From AP-15 sp963703745 (GTDB taxonomy: Bacteria > Pseudomonadota > Alphaproteobacteria > ATCC43930 > CGMCC-115725): a stretch of 64,000 bases of DNA. Of the stretch, positions 18,701 through 26,793 are shown one piece after another (position 1 is the stretch's first letter; every line of letters begins with the position of its first letter). The position numbers were made by a program, and so were the translations under genes. The notes beneath the pieces were generated by a model. That model searched no databases. It saw only the letters and a program-made list of their open reading frames with translations, and was not told the DNA's origin. The DNA is taken from the NCBI GenBank assembly GCA_963703745.1, contig CAVPFL010000002.1:1116001-1180000 (forward strand), in the 5' to 3' direction.

Positions 18701-19384
18701 TCACCTGAGCAAGGTCAACAATGATATCGAATCTGCCACCGCTCCAAATACTCCACCCTGCATCTTGATCATTTTTATCGCGTGCTCATGATTGGATCGG
18801 TCGGTAGCGCCGCAACAATCTTCGAGCAGCAGGCATTCGAACCCACGATCATTTGCCTCGCGCATCGTTGTGTGCACGCACACGTCGGTGGTGATGCCGC
18901 TGAGCACGAGGTTGTCAATTTCGCGCAGCCGCAATATTAATTCGAGATCGATTGCGCAGAATGATCCCTTGCCCGGTTTGTCGATAATCGGTTCACCCGG
19001 AAGTGGGGTCAGTTCGGGAATGATCTCCCAGCCCGGCTCGCCGCGCACCAGTATGCGGCCGCACGGGCCCGGGTCGCCGATGCCGGCGCCGATGCGCCGT
19101 GAGCGCCAGCGTTTGTTTTCCGGAAGATCGGCGAGGTCGGGCCTATGACCCTCCCGGGTGTGGAAGATGTGGAACCCTTGGCGGCGCATCTGCGCAAGCA
19201 CCGCCGCGATCGGCATGATCGGCGCACGGGTAAGGCTCAAATCGTATCCCATTCGGTCGACATAGCCGCCGATGCCGCAGAAATCCGTCTGCATGTCGAT
19301 GACGATTAGAGCCGTGTTCTCTGGCCGGAGATCACCATTATAAGGCCAAGGATACGGATCGGCCGCGACATACCGCTGGGTCAT
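18701..19384 (-). CDS. biuH: Cysteine hydrolase of the isochorismatase family, biuret amidohydrolase-like
   Basis: 227 residues. The Asp-Lys-Cys catalytic triad of the family is visible: D30 in VIDMQTDF, K136 in DKPGKGSF and C169 in TTDVCVHTT. The N-terminus (ADPYPWPYNG), RIGAGIGDPGPCGRILVRGE and LLLEDCCGATD closely resemble, from memory, rhizobial biuret hydrolase, which releases ammonia from biuret to give allophanate. The next gene, divergent by 55 bases, encodes an allophanate-hydrolase-like amidase, which would complete the route. The ABC importer lies downstream on the same strand. The substrate is inferred from resemblance and context; a related ureide is possible. Confidence 0.8.
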   Translation of the reverse strand: MTQRYVAADPYPWPYNGDLRPENTALIVIDMQTDFCGIGGYVDRMGYDLSLTRAPIMPIAAVLAQMRRQGFHIFHTREGHRPDLADLPENKRWRSRRIGAGIGDPGPCGRILVRGEPGWEIIPELTPLPGEPIIDKPGKGSFCAIDLELILRLREIDNLVLSGITTDVCVHTTMREANDRGFECLLLEDCCGATDRSNHEHAIKMIKMQGGVFGAVADSISLLTLLR

Positions 19385-19439
19385 CTCGGTCTCTTGCGCT
19401 CAGAGTGTCAATCACCGGACTTTATCAATTAGCGTGCCA

Positions 19440-20834
19440 ATGACCGCTACGGTCTCTCCTCTCGAACTCGTGTCCTTGCGCCGCGCCTTTCTCGGCGGCT
19501 CAATCTCGGCCGCCCAGCTGGCCGGGCAAGTATTGACCCGCATCGCACAATCGGACGATCCGGCGATCTGGATCTCGCGATCGAACGAAAGTGCGGTTAG
19601 AACGCGCGCGCGTGAACTCGACCTTGAGGCGGCGGCCGATCCGAGCACCATCGCAAATCTGCCGCTGTTCGGCATTCCCTTTGCCGTCAAGGACAATGTC
19701 GATATCGCCGGCATGCCGACCACGGCCGGATGCCCCGCCTTTGCTTACACCCCGACCGAGACTGCGCCAGTTGTGGCGCGACTGCTGGCCGCCGGCGCCG
19801 TGCTCTTGGGCAAGACCAACCTCGATCAGTTCGCCACCGGATTGGTGGGCACGCGCTCACCTTACGGGGTGCCGCGCAATCCCTTCGACGCGCGTTTTAT
19901 TCCAGGCGGATCGAGCTCGGGGTCGGCAGTGGCGGTCGCGACGGGGCTCGTCAGTTTCGCGCTCGGCACCGACACGGCGGGATCAGGACGTATTCCCGCC
20001 GCCTTCAACAACATCGTCGGGCTAAAGCCGACCCGCGGTCTGTTGAGTACTCGGGGAGTAGTGCCCGCGTGCCGATCGCTCGACTGCGTGTCAATATTTG
20101 CTCTGACGGCGCAAGACGCGTCGGCGGTGTTCGACGTCGCCACATTCTTCGATGCGGACGATCCGATGGCCCGCGCGCCCGATGCCGCCGTCGCCCCGCA
20201 CTTTGGATCGCGCTTTCGGTTTGGCGTCCCGAAGTGGACTGACCTCGAGTTCTACGGCGACAAGGCGGCGGCGGCCCTCTTTGGTGCGGCTGTCAGAAAC
20301 CTAGAAAGAGCCGGTGGAACTAGCGTAGAGGTGAATTTCGCGCCGTTCCAGGACTCCGGACGGCTGCTCTATGAAGGCCCTTGGGTCGCCGAACGCCTGC
20401 ACGCCACCCAAGCACTGTTGCACGAGGATCCCGGCGCCATGCTGCCGATCACCCGCTCGATCCTCGAAGACGCCCGCGGATGCAGCGCGCTCGACGCCTA
20501 TCGCGCCCAATACGAGCTGGCGGCGCTTCGCCGCGCCGTCGACAGCGAGTTTGCCACGATCGACGTTCTGCTGCTGCCCACCGCCGGCACCAATTACGAG
20601 ATCGCAGCCGTAGCCGCCGAGCCAAAGCGCCTCAACGCCAATCTCGGGTTCTATACCAATTTTGTAAACCTGCTGGATCTCGCGGCAATCGCCATCCCCG
20701 CAGGCTTCGGCGAGAACGGTCTGCCCTTTGGAATTTCGCTGATCGCGCAGCCCTTTAGCGATACTGCACTACTGGACCTCGGAACACGCTTCCAAGAGAT
20801 CGTCGTCTTGCCATTGGGCGCCGCCAAGGTCTGA
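19440..20834 (+). CDS. Allophanate hydrolase-like amidase (AtzF amidase domain)
   Basis: 464 residues of the amidase-signature family. The Ser-cisSer-Lys triad is visible: Lys in FAVKDNVD, a Ser in GGSSSGSAVAVA and the nucleophile in TDTAGSGR. The blocks AGCPAFAYTP, FATGLVGTRSPYG and LKPTRGLLSTRG match allophanate hydrolases, which split allophanate to ammonia and CO2. The C-terminal domain of full-length AtzF (about 600 residues) is absent, as in some stand-alone forms. The start is ATG 19440; a GTG at 19434 is possible and neither has a clear ribosome site. It is divergent from the biuret-hydrolase-like gene, and the pair likely shares a 55-bp promoter region. Confidence 0.82.
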   Translation: MTATVSPLELVSLRRAFLGGSISAAQLAGQVLTRIAQSDDPAIWISRSNESAVRTRARELDLEAAADPSTIANLPLFGIPFAVKDNVDIAGMPTTAGCPAFAYTPTETAPVVARLLAAGAVLLGKTNLDQFATGLVGTRSPYGVPRNPFDARFIPGGSSSGSAVAVATGLVSFALGTDTAGSGRIPAAFNNIVGLKPTRGLLSTRGVVPACRSLDCVSIFALTAQDASAVFDVATFFDADDPMARAPDAAVAPHFGSRFRFGVPKWTDLEFYGDKAAAALFGAAVRNLERAGGTSVEVNFAPFQDSGRLLYEGPWVAERLHATQALLHEDPGAMLPITRSILEDARGCSALDAYRAQYELAALRRAVDSEFATIDVLLLPTAGTNYEIAAVAAEPKRLNANLGFYTNFVNLLDLAAIAIPAGFGENGLPFGISLIAQPFSDTALLDLGTRFQEIVVLPLGAAKV

Positions 20835-20984
20835 CATTTGCCCATATTTTGTGCGATGCATTAAGAATGTTCATAAGCTTTTGTATCACAGGATGTTTTT
20901 CCTATTGCACCGCAGCAATAGTGGGGGATAATCACCCAAGATAAGGTGCAGGGTGGGGACGCCGCACTCCACGAGGCGGACAAA

Positions 20985-21416
20985 ATGACCCAAACGACAT
21001 TCAGCCATCAGAAAGCGAACTCTCCCGAAGCTCGCTATGCAGACGGCGGCCTGCGCTCCTTCTTCGTCTATCGGGACACCGGCGTTACCGCCGCTACCAA
21101 CGGCAAGGTCCGCGTGCAGCTGGTGCGCGCCGCGTATAAGAGCTCCGAAGCCAAGGGCGGCACCGGTTTTCATTTCCACACCGCCGACGTCCACGTCGTC
21201 TACATGGTCCGCGGCTGGGCCAGGTTCGACTACGACGGGATCCATACCTTGGTCGAGGCAGGCGACTGCGTCCACCAGCGCCCGGGCATCGTCCACAGTC
21301 TTTACGACTGGTCGGACGACATGGAATTCATGGAGATCATCATGCCGGCGGATTTCGTCACCACTGAGATCACGCCGCCGGCGCTCGCATCGGCGCCCGC
21401 CGACGTAAACGGCTGA
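20985..21416 (+). CDS. Cupin-domain protein
   Basis: 143-residue single-domain cupin. Metal ligands fit the pattern HFHTADVHVVYMVRG in motif 1 (two His plus a third residue) and PGIVHSLYD in motif 2. Start ATG 20985 (MTQTTFSHQK). An upstream GTG frame adds 13 unlikely residues. It follows the allophanate-hydrolase-like gene on the same strand by 150 bases, so it may belong to the nitrogen-scavenging cluster, but the function is unknown. It is convergent with the PHA depolymerase gene. Confidence 0.8.
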   Translation: MTQTTFSHQKANSPEARYADGGLRSFFVYRDTGVTAATNGKVRVQLVRAAYKSSEAKGGTGFHFHTADVHVVYMVRGWARFDYDGIHTLVEAGDCVHQRPGIVHSLYDWSDDMEFMEIIMPADFVTTEITPPALASAPADVNG

Positions 21417-21426
21417 GCGAAACTCC

Positions 21427-22644
21427 TCAGTCGCTGGCGTATATGATGTTCCTCATGATCGGATAAATATGATTGCTCCAGCGGCGCCCGTTGAAGACGC
21501 CGTAGTGGCCGACGCCGGTCTGGACATGGTGGCGCTTCATGTACGGTCGGAGGCTATTGCACAGTTCTTGGGCAGCTAATGTCTGGCCGACAGCGCAGAT
21601 ATCGTCGCGCTCACCTTCGACGGTGAAGAGTGCAGTGCGTCGGATGGCGCCCGGATCGACGCGCCGGCCGCGCCATTCAAATTTGCCCAGCGGCAATGCG
21701 TGCTCCTGAAACACCGTGCGCACCGTCTGGAGGTAGAATTCGGCGGGCAAATCCATGACGGCGCAGTACTCATCATAGAACGCCCGGATCGCGGCCGCTT
21801 TTTCGTCGTCGCCATTGGCGAGATGGCAAAAGAGATCGATCTGGGCTTTGACGTGACGATCGAGGTTCATGCTCATAAAAGCGGCAAGCTGCACAAAACC
21901 GGGGTAGACACGGCGCAGGGCGCCGGCGTAGCGCAAGGGCACGATGCCGATCAGATTGTGCTCGAACCACTCGATCGGCCGGCTCGTCGCCAGCCTGTTG
22001 ACCTCCGTCGGATTGACCCGTGTGTCGATCGGACCGGCCATCAACGTCATGCTGCGCGGCTGCGCACGATCGGCATCTTCGGCCATAATTGCGGCAGCCG
22101 CGAGCACCGCGACGCAGGGTTGGCACACCCCTACGACATGCGCCCCGGGGCCCAGCACCTGGAGGAAGGTGATGACGTGTTCGACAAAGTCGTCGAAGTC
22201 GAATGGGCCGTGCCGCAAACCGACATCGCGAACGTTGTGCCAGTCGGTGAGGTAGACGTCGTGATCGACAAGAAGCGTCTGCGCCGTACCGCGCAGCAAG
22301 GTCGCAAAATGCCCCGACATCGGGGCAACCAAAAGAACCCGCGGTTGCGCCGCGACCAGGTCCTTTTCGAGGTGCAGCAATGTGCAGAAGGGTGTTCGAT
22401 GGACCACCGTCTCGCGCACGGCGACCAGCCGATCGCGGATATCGACCGTGTCGATGCCAAAGGCAGGCCGGCGGTGACTCAACCCCGCACGGGCAACGAG
22501 TTGCCAGAGGGCTGCGACAGCTCGTTGGAACACATTGCGAGACAGCCCCGGCAGCGGGTGCACAAGTGCCGCTGCAGCCATATCGGCAATCGCCCGCACC
22601 GGTCCTGCGATGTCGGAATAGGCTTGAAAGTTCTGATAGATCAC
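21427..22644 (-). CDS. phaZ: Intracellular polyhydroxyalkanoate depolymerase
   Basis: 405 residues of the alpha/beta-hydrolase family that degrades stored PHB granules to hydroxybutyrate. The nucleophile is Cys174 in GVCQP, as in native-PHB depolymerases of the Ralstonia PhaZa1 type. The acid lies in VEGERDDI and the His in GVGHYGVFNG. A GTG start at 22644 gives the family N-terminus M-I-Y-Q. The gene shows that the cell stores PHA as a carbon reserve. It is divergent from the GST gene. Confidence 0.9.
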   Translation of the reverse strand: MIYQNFQAYSDIAGPVRAIADMAAAALVHPLPGLSRNVFQRAVAALWQLVARAGLSHRRPAFGIDTVDIRDRLVAVRETVVHRTPFCTLLHLEKDLVAAQPRVLLVAPMSGHFATLLRGTAQTLLVDHDVYLTDWHNVRDVGLRHGPFDFDDFVEHVITFLQVLGPGAHVVGVCQPCVAVLAAAAIMAEDADRAQPRSMTLMAGPIDTRVNPTEVNRLATSRPIEWFEHNLIGIVPLRYAGALRRVYPGFVQLAAFMSMNLDRHVKAQIDLFCHLANGDDEKAAAIRAFYDEYCAVMDLPAEFYLQTVRTVFQEHALPLGKFEWRGRRVDPGAIRRTALFTVEGERDDICAVGQTLAAQELCNSLRPYMKRHHVQTGVGHYGVFNGRRWSNHIYPIMRNIIYASD

Positions 22645-22785
22645 TTAGCAACACCGGCTATCGGCGAGGACCCGGGATAACGGGTTTCGCCGTTAAAGTC
22701 GACGCATCCTCTGCACAGCACCATATCGAATACCTTCTGGAAATGGCATGGCGGCTGCATAACGGGCACGGGGAGGAGCGCGCCG

Positions 22786-23439
22786 ATGACCGAGACCATT
22801 TTGACAATCAGTAGCAAGAATTATTCCTCCTGGTCGCTTCGCGGCTGGCTGCTGTGCAGAATGGCCGGCTTGAAATTTGTCGAAGAGGTGGTGCCTGTCG
22901 ACGACCCGACTAACCGCGCCGAGCTGTTGCTGCTGTCGCCGTCGATTCTCGTGCCGTGCCTGACGCATCGGGGCATCAGGATCTGGGACACTCTAGCGAT
23001 CGCCGAATATCTCAACGAGGTGCGGCCGAAGGCCGGGCTGCTGCCGGCGGATCGCGCCGCCCGAGCCCGCTGTCGCTCGATTTGCGGAGAAATGCACTCC
23101 GGATTTACCAATCTGCGGTCGGCCCTGCCGATGAACCTCAAAGCCCATCACCGCGGCTTCAAGGTCTGGGCGGGCGCACAGGCCGACATCGACCGCATCA
23201 CGACGATCTGGCGCGAATGCTTCGCGGTTTACCACGGCCCTTATCTGTTCGGGCAATTGACCATGGCCGACGCAATGTATGCGCCCGTCGTCACGCGTTT
23301 TCTGACCTACGATGTCAAGCTCGACGCCGATTGCGCCGGCTATCGTGATCGCATCACGGCGCTGCCCGAAATGATTGCATGGCGCGAAGCCGCGATGCTC
23401 GAGCCCGAAGAGCTCGAAGAACTCGACATGGAGTTTTGA
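22786..23439 (+). CDS. Glutathione S-transferase family protein
   Basis: 217 residues. The N-terminal thioredoxin-like half begins TILTISSKNYSSWSLRGWLL, with the Ser of SSWS in the active-site position. The SPSILVPCL cis-Pro and DTLAIAEYLNE motifs follow, then a helical C-terminal half (YLFGQLTMADAMYAPV). The ATG at 22786 is preceded by GGGGAGGAG. It ends 9 bases before the end of the convergent permease gene. The substrate is unknown. Confidence 0.88.
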   Translation: MTETILTISSKNYSSWSLRGWLLCRMAGLKFVEEVVPVDDPTNRAELLLLSPSILVPCLTHRGIRIWDTLAIAEYLNEVRPKAGLLPADRAARARCRSICGEMHSGFTNLRSALPMNLKAHHRGFKVWAGAQADIDRITTIWRECFAVYHGPYLFGQLTMADAMYAPVVTRFLTYDVKLDADCAGYRDRITALPEMIAWREAAMLEPEELEELDMEF

Positions 23440-23448
23440 TTCGGTTCG

Positions 23449-25014
23449 TCAGTCTTCCGCTGCCGCCTCTTCGACGAGGACGACGGCCGCCGGATAACTC
23501 TGCCGGCTGAGCGTATAGCAGACGCCGGCGACAAGCAGGTAGCCCACTGCCACCGGGGTCGAGCTGCCGATCCCGAGCGTGGTGCCGTGGATGAAGCCGA
23601 AGAATGACAAGACCGCGCCGGCGCTCGCGAATAGAGCCGCCCACTCGAATTTGCGGTCGATGATGAAGGCCGCGATCGCCCCAAGAATGAGCCCGGCGAG
23701 CACCGCGCCGCCGCCGAGCAATGCCATGCCGTGATAGACGACACCGGTGGCGCCGAGCTTGGCCATGCCCACCTGTTCAGCCGAGGTGCCGGCCGCGCCG
23801 AGCGCGCCGTCGATCAAGGTCTGCGCCCAGGCGGCGATGTTCGGCAAGATCGCGAGCACGATCGCGGGCGCGTGCCGCGGCGGTGTCGCCTGGAAAGCCT
23901 GAGCCCCAATGACCAGGCCGATATAGAGCAGGATCGGCAGGATTGCGACGAGCGGGATGATCGCCAGCAGCAGCGCCGTCAGGCCGAGAAAACACACAAT
24001 CCCAATCACCACACCGGTCACGAGCGAGTAGCCGATCCGGCCGCCGACCGCCTTCCATCCAGGATGGCCGATATAGACCGCCGGCGGGAACGGGCTGCCA
24101 AGCAACCCACCGACGATTGCTCCGGTGCCGTCTGCCAAAAGGATTTGGCGCAGACTGTAATCGTCTCCGGCCGCAGCGGCACTCTCGACGTTGTTCATGC
24201 CCTCGGTGAAGTTGTAGATTCCGAGCGGCACGGCGGTGACGAGCAGCGGCCCGATGTCGCCGAGAGCCTTTGCGAAGTCGGTTGACGGATAAGGCAAACG
24301 CAAACCGAACTGGCTAAAGGCAGAGACGACTTCCCCCGGCTGCATCAATTCATCGAGGTGAACGAGCTTGGCCAGCCATGCGAGCACCGTGCCCAGGACG
24401 ACTGCGGCCAGACCGCCCGGTAGGCCGAAGGGCAGCCGGATACCGGCCATCCAGCTAACCAGGACAATGGTCAGCGACAGCATAAACAACCAGGGGTCTT
24501 CCCAGCCGAGGAAGGCCGGACGCATCGAGATGAAGGCGATCGAGATGCCGGCGAGGGTGCCGAGCATCGCCGCGCGCGGCGTGTACTTCCGTACAGTCGG
24601 TCCGACGAAGGCGCCGAGCAGCACGATAACGCCGATCACGAGGCACCAGACGAGGCCGGACTGCCAGGCCAGCACCGGATTGTGCGTCTTCAGATAAATC
24701 GGCAGCATGATCAGGAAGACGACGATGAACATATGCGGCACGCTCGGCCCATAGGGCATCGCCGTCACATCGTTGCGCCCCTCGCTTTTGGCCAGCCGCC
24801 AGGCAAGGTAGGCGTAGTAGAGGTTGCCGAGCGGCAGCGCGATCCCGAGCGCCGGCAGGATGCGGCCGTAAACGATATCGGCCGGCAGGTTGACGACGTG
24901 CAGACACAGCCCGGTCAGCACAATAACGTTGAGAACGACGTTGGTGAACAGACCGAAAAAGCCGTTCCAATCGCCCGGAACCCACCAGCGTGGCGCGGCA
25001 ATTGCGGTGTTCAT
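23449..25014 (-). CDS. NCS2-like (xanthine/uracil-type) permease
   Basis: 521-residue inner-membrane transporter with about 12-14 predicted helices. It resembles the nucleobase-cation symporter-2 fold: GLFTNVVLNVIVLTG at the N-terminus, RNDVTAMPYGPSVP, a TEGMNNVESAAAAGDDYS helix carrying the usual Glu, and GSPFPPAVYIGHP. It starts 10 bases after a cysteine hydrolase gene on the same strand, so hydrolase and permease form an operon. The hydrolase resembles biuret hydrolase, so the cargo may be a ureide, pyrimidine or s-triazine breakdown product. That is an inference from context. Confidence 0.85.
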   Translation of the reverse strand: MNTAIAAPRWWVPGDWNGFFGLFTNVVLNVIVLTGLCLHVVNLPADIVYGRILPALGIALPLGNLYYAYLAWRLAKSEGRNDVTAMPYGPSVPHMFIVVFLIMLPIYLKTHNPVLAWQSGLVWCLVIGVIVLLGAFVGPTVRKYTPRAAMLGTLAGISIAFISMRPAFLGWEDPWLFMLSLTIVLVSWMAGIRLPFGLPGGLAAVVLGTVLAWLAKLVHLDELMQPGEVVSAFSQFGLRLPYPSTDFAKALGDIGPLLVTAVPLGIYNFTEGMNNVESAAAAGDDYSLRQILLADGTGAIVGGLLGSPFPPAVYIGHPGWKAVGGRIGYSLVTGVVIGIVCFLGLTALLLAIIPLVAILPILLYIGLVIGAQAFQATPPRHAPAIVLAILPNIAAWAQTLIDGALGAAGTSAEQVGMAKLGATGVVYHGMALLGGGAVLAGLILGAIAAFIIDRKFEWAALFASAGAVLSFFGFIHGTTLGIGSSTPVAVGYLLVAGVCYTLSRQSYPAAVVLVEEAAAED

Positions 25015-25024
25015 TACGTCGTCC

Positions 25025-25705
25025 TCAACGAGCGGCTGTTTGGAGTGCGGCGATGACGGCCTCGGACGAGGCGACCCAGCCGAAGATGCCGCCTTGCGCC
25101 TTAATCATGCGCAGTCCCATCTCCTGAAACTCCGGGAAGTACGAGCCGACGCAGTCGGCGACGACGACGCAGTCGTAGCCGCGGTCGTTAGCCTCGCGCA
25201 CCGTTGTGTTGACACAGACCTCGGTGGTGACCCCGCAGACGATCAGCTGAGCGATGCCGCGGTTCTTCAGCATGGCGTCGAGGTCGGTGGCGTGAAACGC
25301 GCCCTTGCCCGGCTTGTCGACGACCGGCTCACCGGGCTGCGGGTAGAGTTCGGGGATGATATCGTGCCCAGGCTCGCCCCGCACCAGGATGCGGCCCATC
25401 GGGCCCGGGTCGCCGATGCCGGCGGCGAGGTTGCCGCGGGCTTTCTTTGCCGGCGGTAGGTCGGCAAGATCGGGCCGATGGCCCTCGCGCGTATGGATGA
25501 TGGTCAGCGCGGCGGCGCGCGCCTGCTCGAGCAGCGCGCGGGTCGGCGCAATGGTGCGGCGCAACAGCGAGACGTCGTTGCCGAGTGCCGCGCCAAATCC
25601 GCCGGGCTCGAGAAAATCCCGCTGCATGTCGATGATGACGAGGCTCGCCCGTGCCGGATCGAGATCGAACGCGTAAGGTTCTGCCTCGATGATCGCCATC
25701 GCCAT
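25025..25705 (-). CDS. Cysteine hydrolase of the isochorismatase family (second copy)
   Basis: 226 residues. Triad: D26 in IIDMQRDF, K131 in DKPGKGAF and C164 in TTEVCVNTT. It shares GIGDPGP-GRILVRGEPG and IIPEL-P-PGEP-DKPGKG blocks with the biuret-hydrolase-like protein at 18701-19384 but lacks its PYPWPYNG N-terminus, so it is a diverged paralogue. It hydrolyses an amide or carbamoyl group of an unknown compound. It lies 10 bases upstream of the NCS2-like permease, which presumably supplies its substrate. The start is ATG 25705; an ATG two codons later is also possible. Confidence 0.87.
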   Translation of the reverse strand: MAMAIIEAEPYAFDLDPARASLVIIDMQRDFLEPGGFGAALGNDVSLLRRTIAPTRALLEQARAAALTIIHTREGHRPDLADLPPAKKARGNLAAGIGDPGPMGRILVRGEPGHDIIPELYPQPGEPVVDKPGKGAFHATDLDAMLKNRGIAQLIVCGVTTEVCVNTTVREANDRGYDCVVVADCVGSYFPEFQEMGLRMIKAQGGIFGWVASSEAVIAALQTAAR

Positions 25706-25773
25706 GACACCCCGCTTTAACCGTTGTCAAACGAAAGCAAGCCGCGTGCCACAGCTTGCCGCGAGGGTTAATG

Positions 25774-25932
25774 ACGGGCCTCTCGATCGTCCGGGCCTGC
25801 CTCGAACACCCGCTCGAAGTCGACCGTTCCCGCACCCTCTTTGCAACCCACTACCACGACCTGACTGTGCTCGCCGCCAAACTCGCCGCAGTCGCTTGCC
25901 GCAAGATGCGGGTCAAGAAGTGGAAAGGGCGC
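25774..25932 (+). pseudogene. mutS remnant 1 (ATPase-domain fragment)
   Basis: About 53 codons reading GLSIVRACLEHPLEV, then RTLFATHYHDLTVLAAKL and MRVKKWKG. This matches the MutS segment after Walker B, including the conserved ATHYHEL His loop. Nothing of the remaining 800 or so residues surrounds it. It is followed directly by a damaged copy of the SDR gene start (25948-25988). A second mutS scrap lies at 30255-30355. Confidence 0.7.
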
Positions 25933-25947
25933 GGCCGCGCCCGACCC

Positions 25948-25988
25948 CAAGGAGGTGCGCTGACGGGTAAGCTCGACGAGAAAGTCGC
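25948..25988 (+). repeat. Duplicated SDR 5' end, copy 1 (damaged)
   Basis: 41 bases matching 30400-30440 with three mismatches, covering the ribosome site AAGGAGGT and the first eight codons of the SDR gene. Here the start codon reads ACG and a stop follows soon after (TAG). Confidence 0.75.
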
Positions 25989-25995
25989 TCGTTAG

Positions 25996-26793
25996 GGGCT
26001 CGGGCCATGCGGTCGTCCTAAACCTTTGAGATCGTCGGTCGGATGGACCAACCTCAAGTCTCAGTTCTTGCATCAAGCCTGAAGCCGCAGCCTCGTTACC
26101 GGCTGACTCCTCGGAAAAGGCCGGACCCTTAATTCTTTATAATCATTCATATGGCATCGTCCGATACGTATTCGCGGTGGCTCGCTCGTTCGTGTTAGCT
26201 GCCCAACACTCGCGTCAGAGCCAATAATTCTTGTCGGATACTTTCTCGCGCAGTGCGGGGCAGGCAAACATCCCACTCAGCCGCCAAGCGACCTGGGTGT
26301 TACTAGTTGGGAAGAAGCCTACTCCATGTTTTACGATCGGCTTGAGGAACAGCGAGACCTTGGCACGTTTCGAAACAGCCTCCAGAAGGTGCGGGATGCT
26401 TTCGACGCTCATGTCCAGAACAGGCGAAGGGGCTGGTACAAAGATGGAAAACCCGCCCCGCTCCCATAGCCACACCAGAAGATTTTTGATCGATGGCGGT
26501 TACCGGGCGATCGGCAACTTTGGATAGCAGTCCAGCCCCACGTCAGCCGGTGATCCCAGGCCAGACTATGTTTAAGCAGGACCGCCGGCTTGTCCTGGTT
26601 TGCGGTGACCAGAGGGTAGTACAGACACCCATGATCGTGGGGCAGATCGACAACCCGATCCTCGAAGGAAATCCGCCGTCTGTGGTGGCGAGCGTTCGAT
26701 CGCGTCTGCGGTTGGTTTCCCCTCATACGGCTGTCGATCTTCGACCGGATCTGGGCCCTGAGCCTCCGGGGTGAGCAAGCTTGCACTAAACAG
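25996..26793. other. Gene-poor stretch upstream of the secreted-sensor cyclase
   Basis: About 800 bases with a lower GC feel than the flanks. The only candidate gene is a weak 86-residue minus-strand frame (26215-26475). No promoter motif could be assigned with confidence. Confidence 0.4.
26215..26475 (-). CDS. Possible small hypothetical protein
   Basis: 86 residues, not recognised. The middle (ESIPHLLEAVSKRAKVSLFL) looks amphipathic and protein-like, but no ribosome site, homology or operon partner supports it. It could equally be a chance frame in decayed DNA next to the mutS remnant. Confidence 0.25.
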   Translation of the reverse strand: MWLWERGGFSIFVPAPSPVLDMSVESIPHLLEAVSKRAKVSLFLKPIVKHGVGFFPTSNTQVAWRLSGMFACPALREKVSDKNYWL

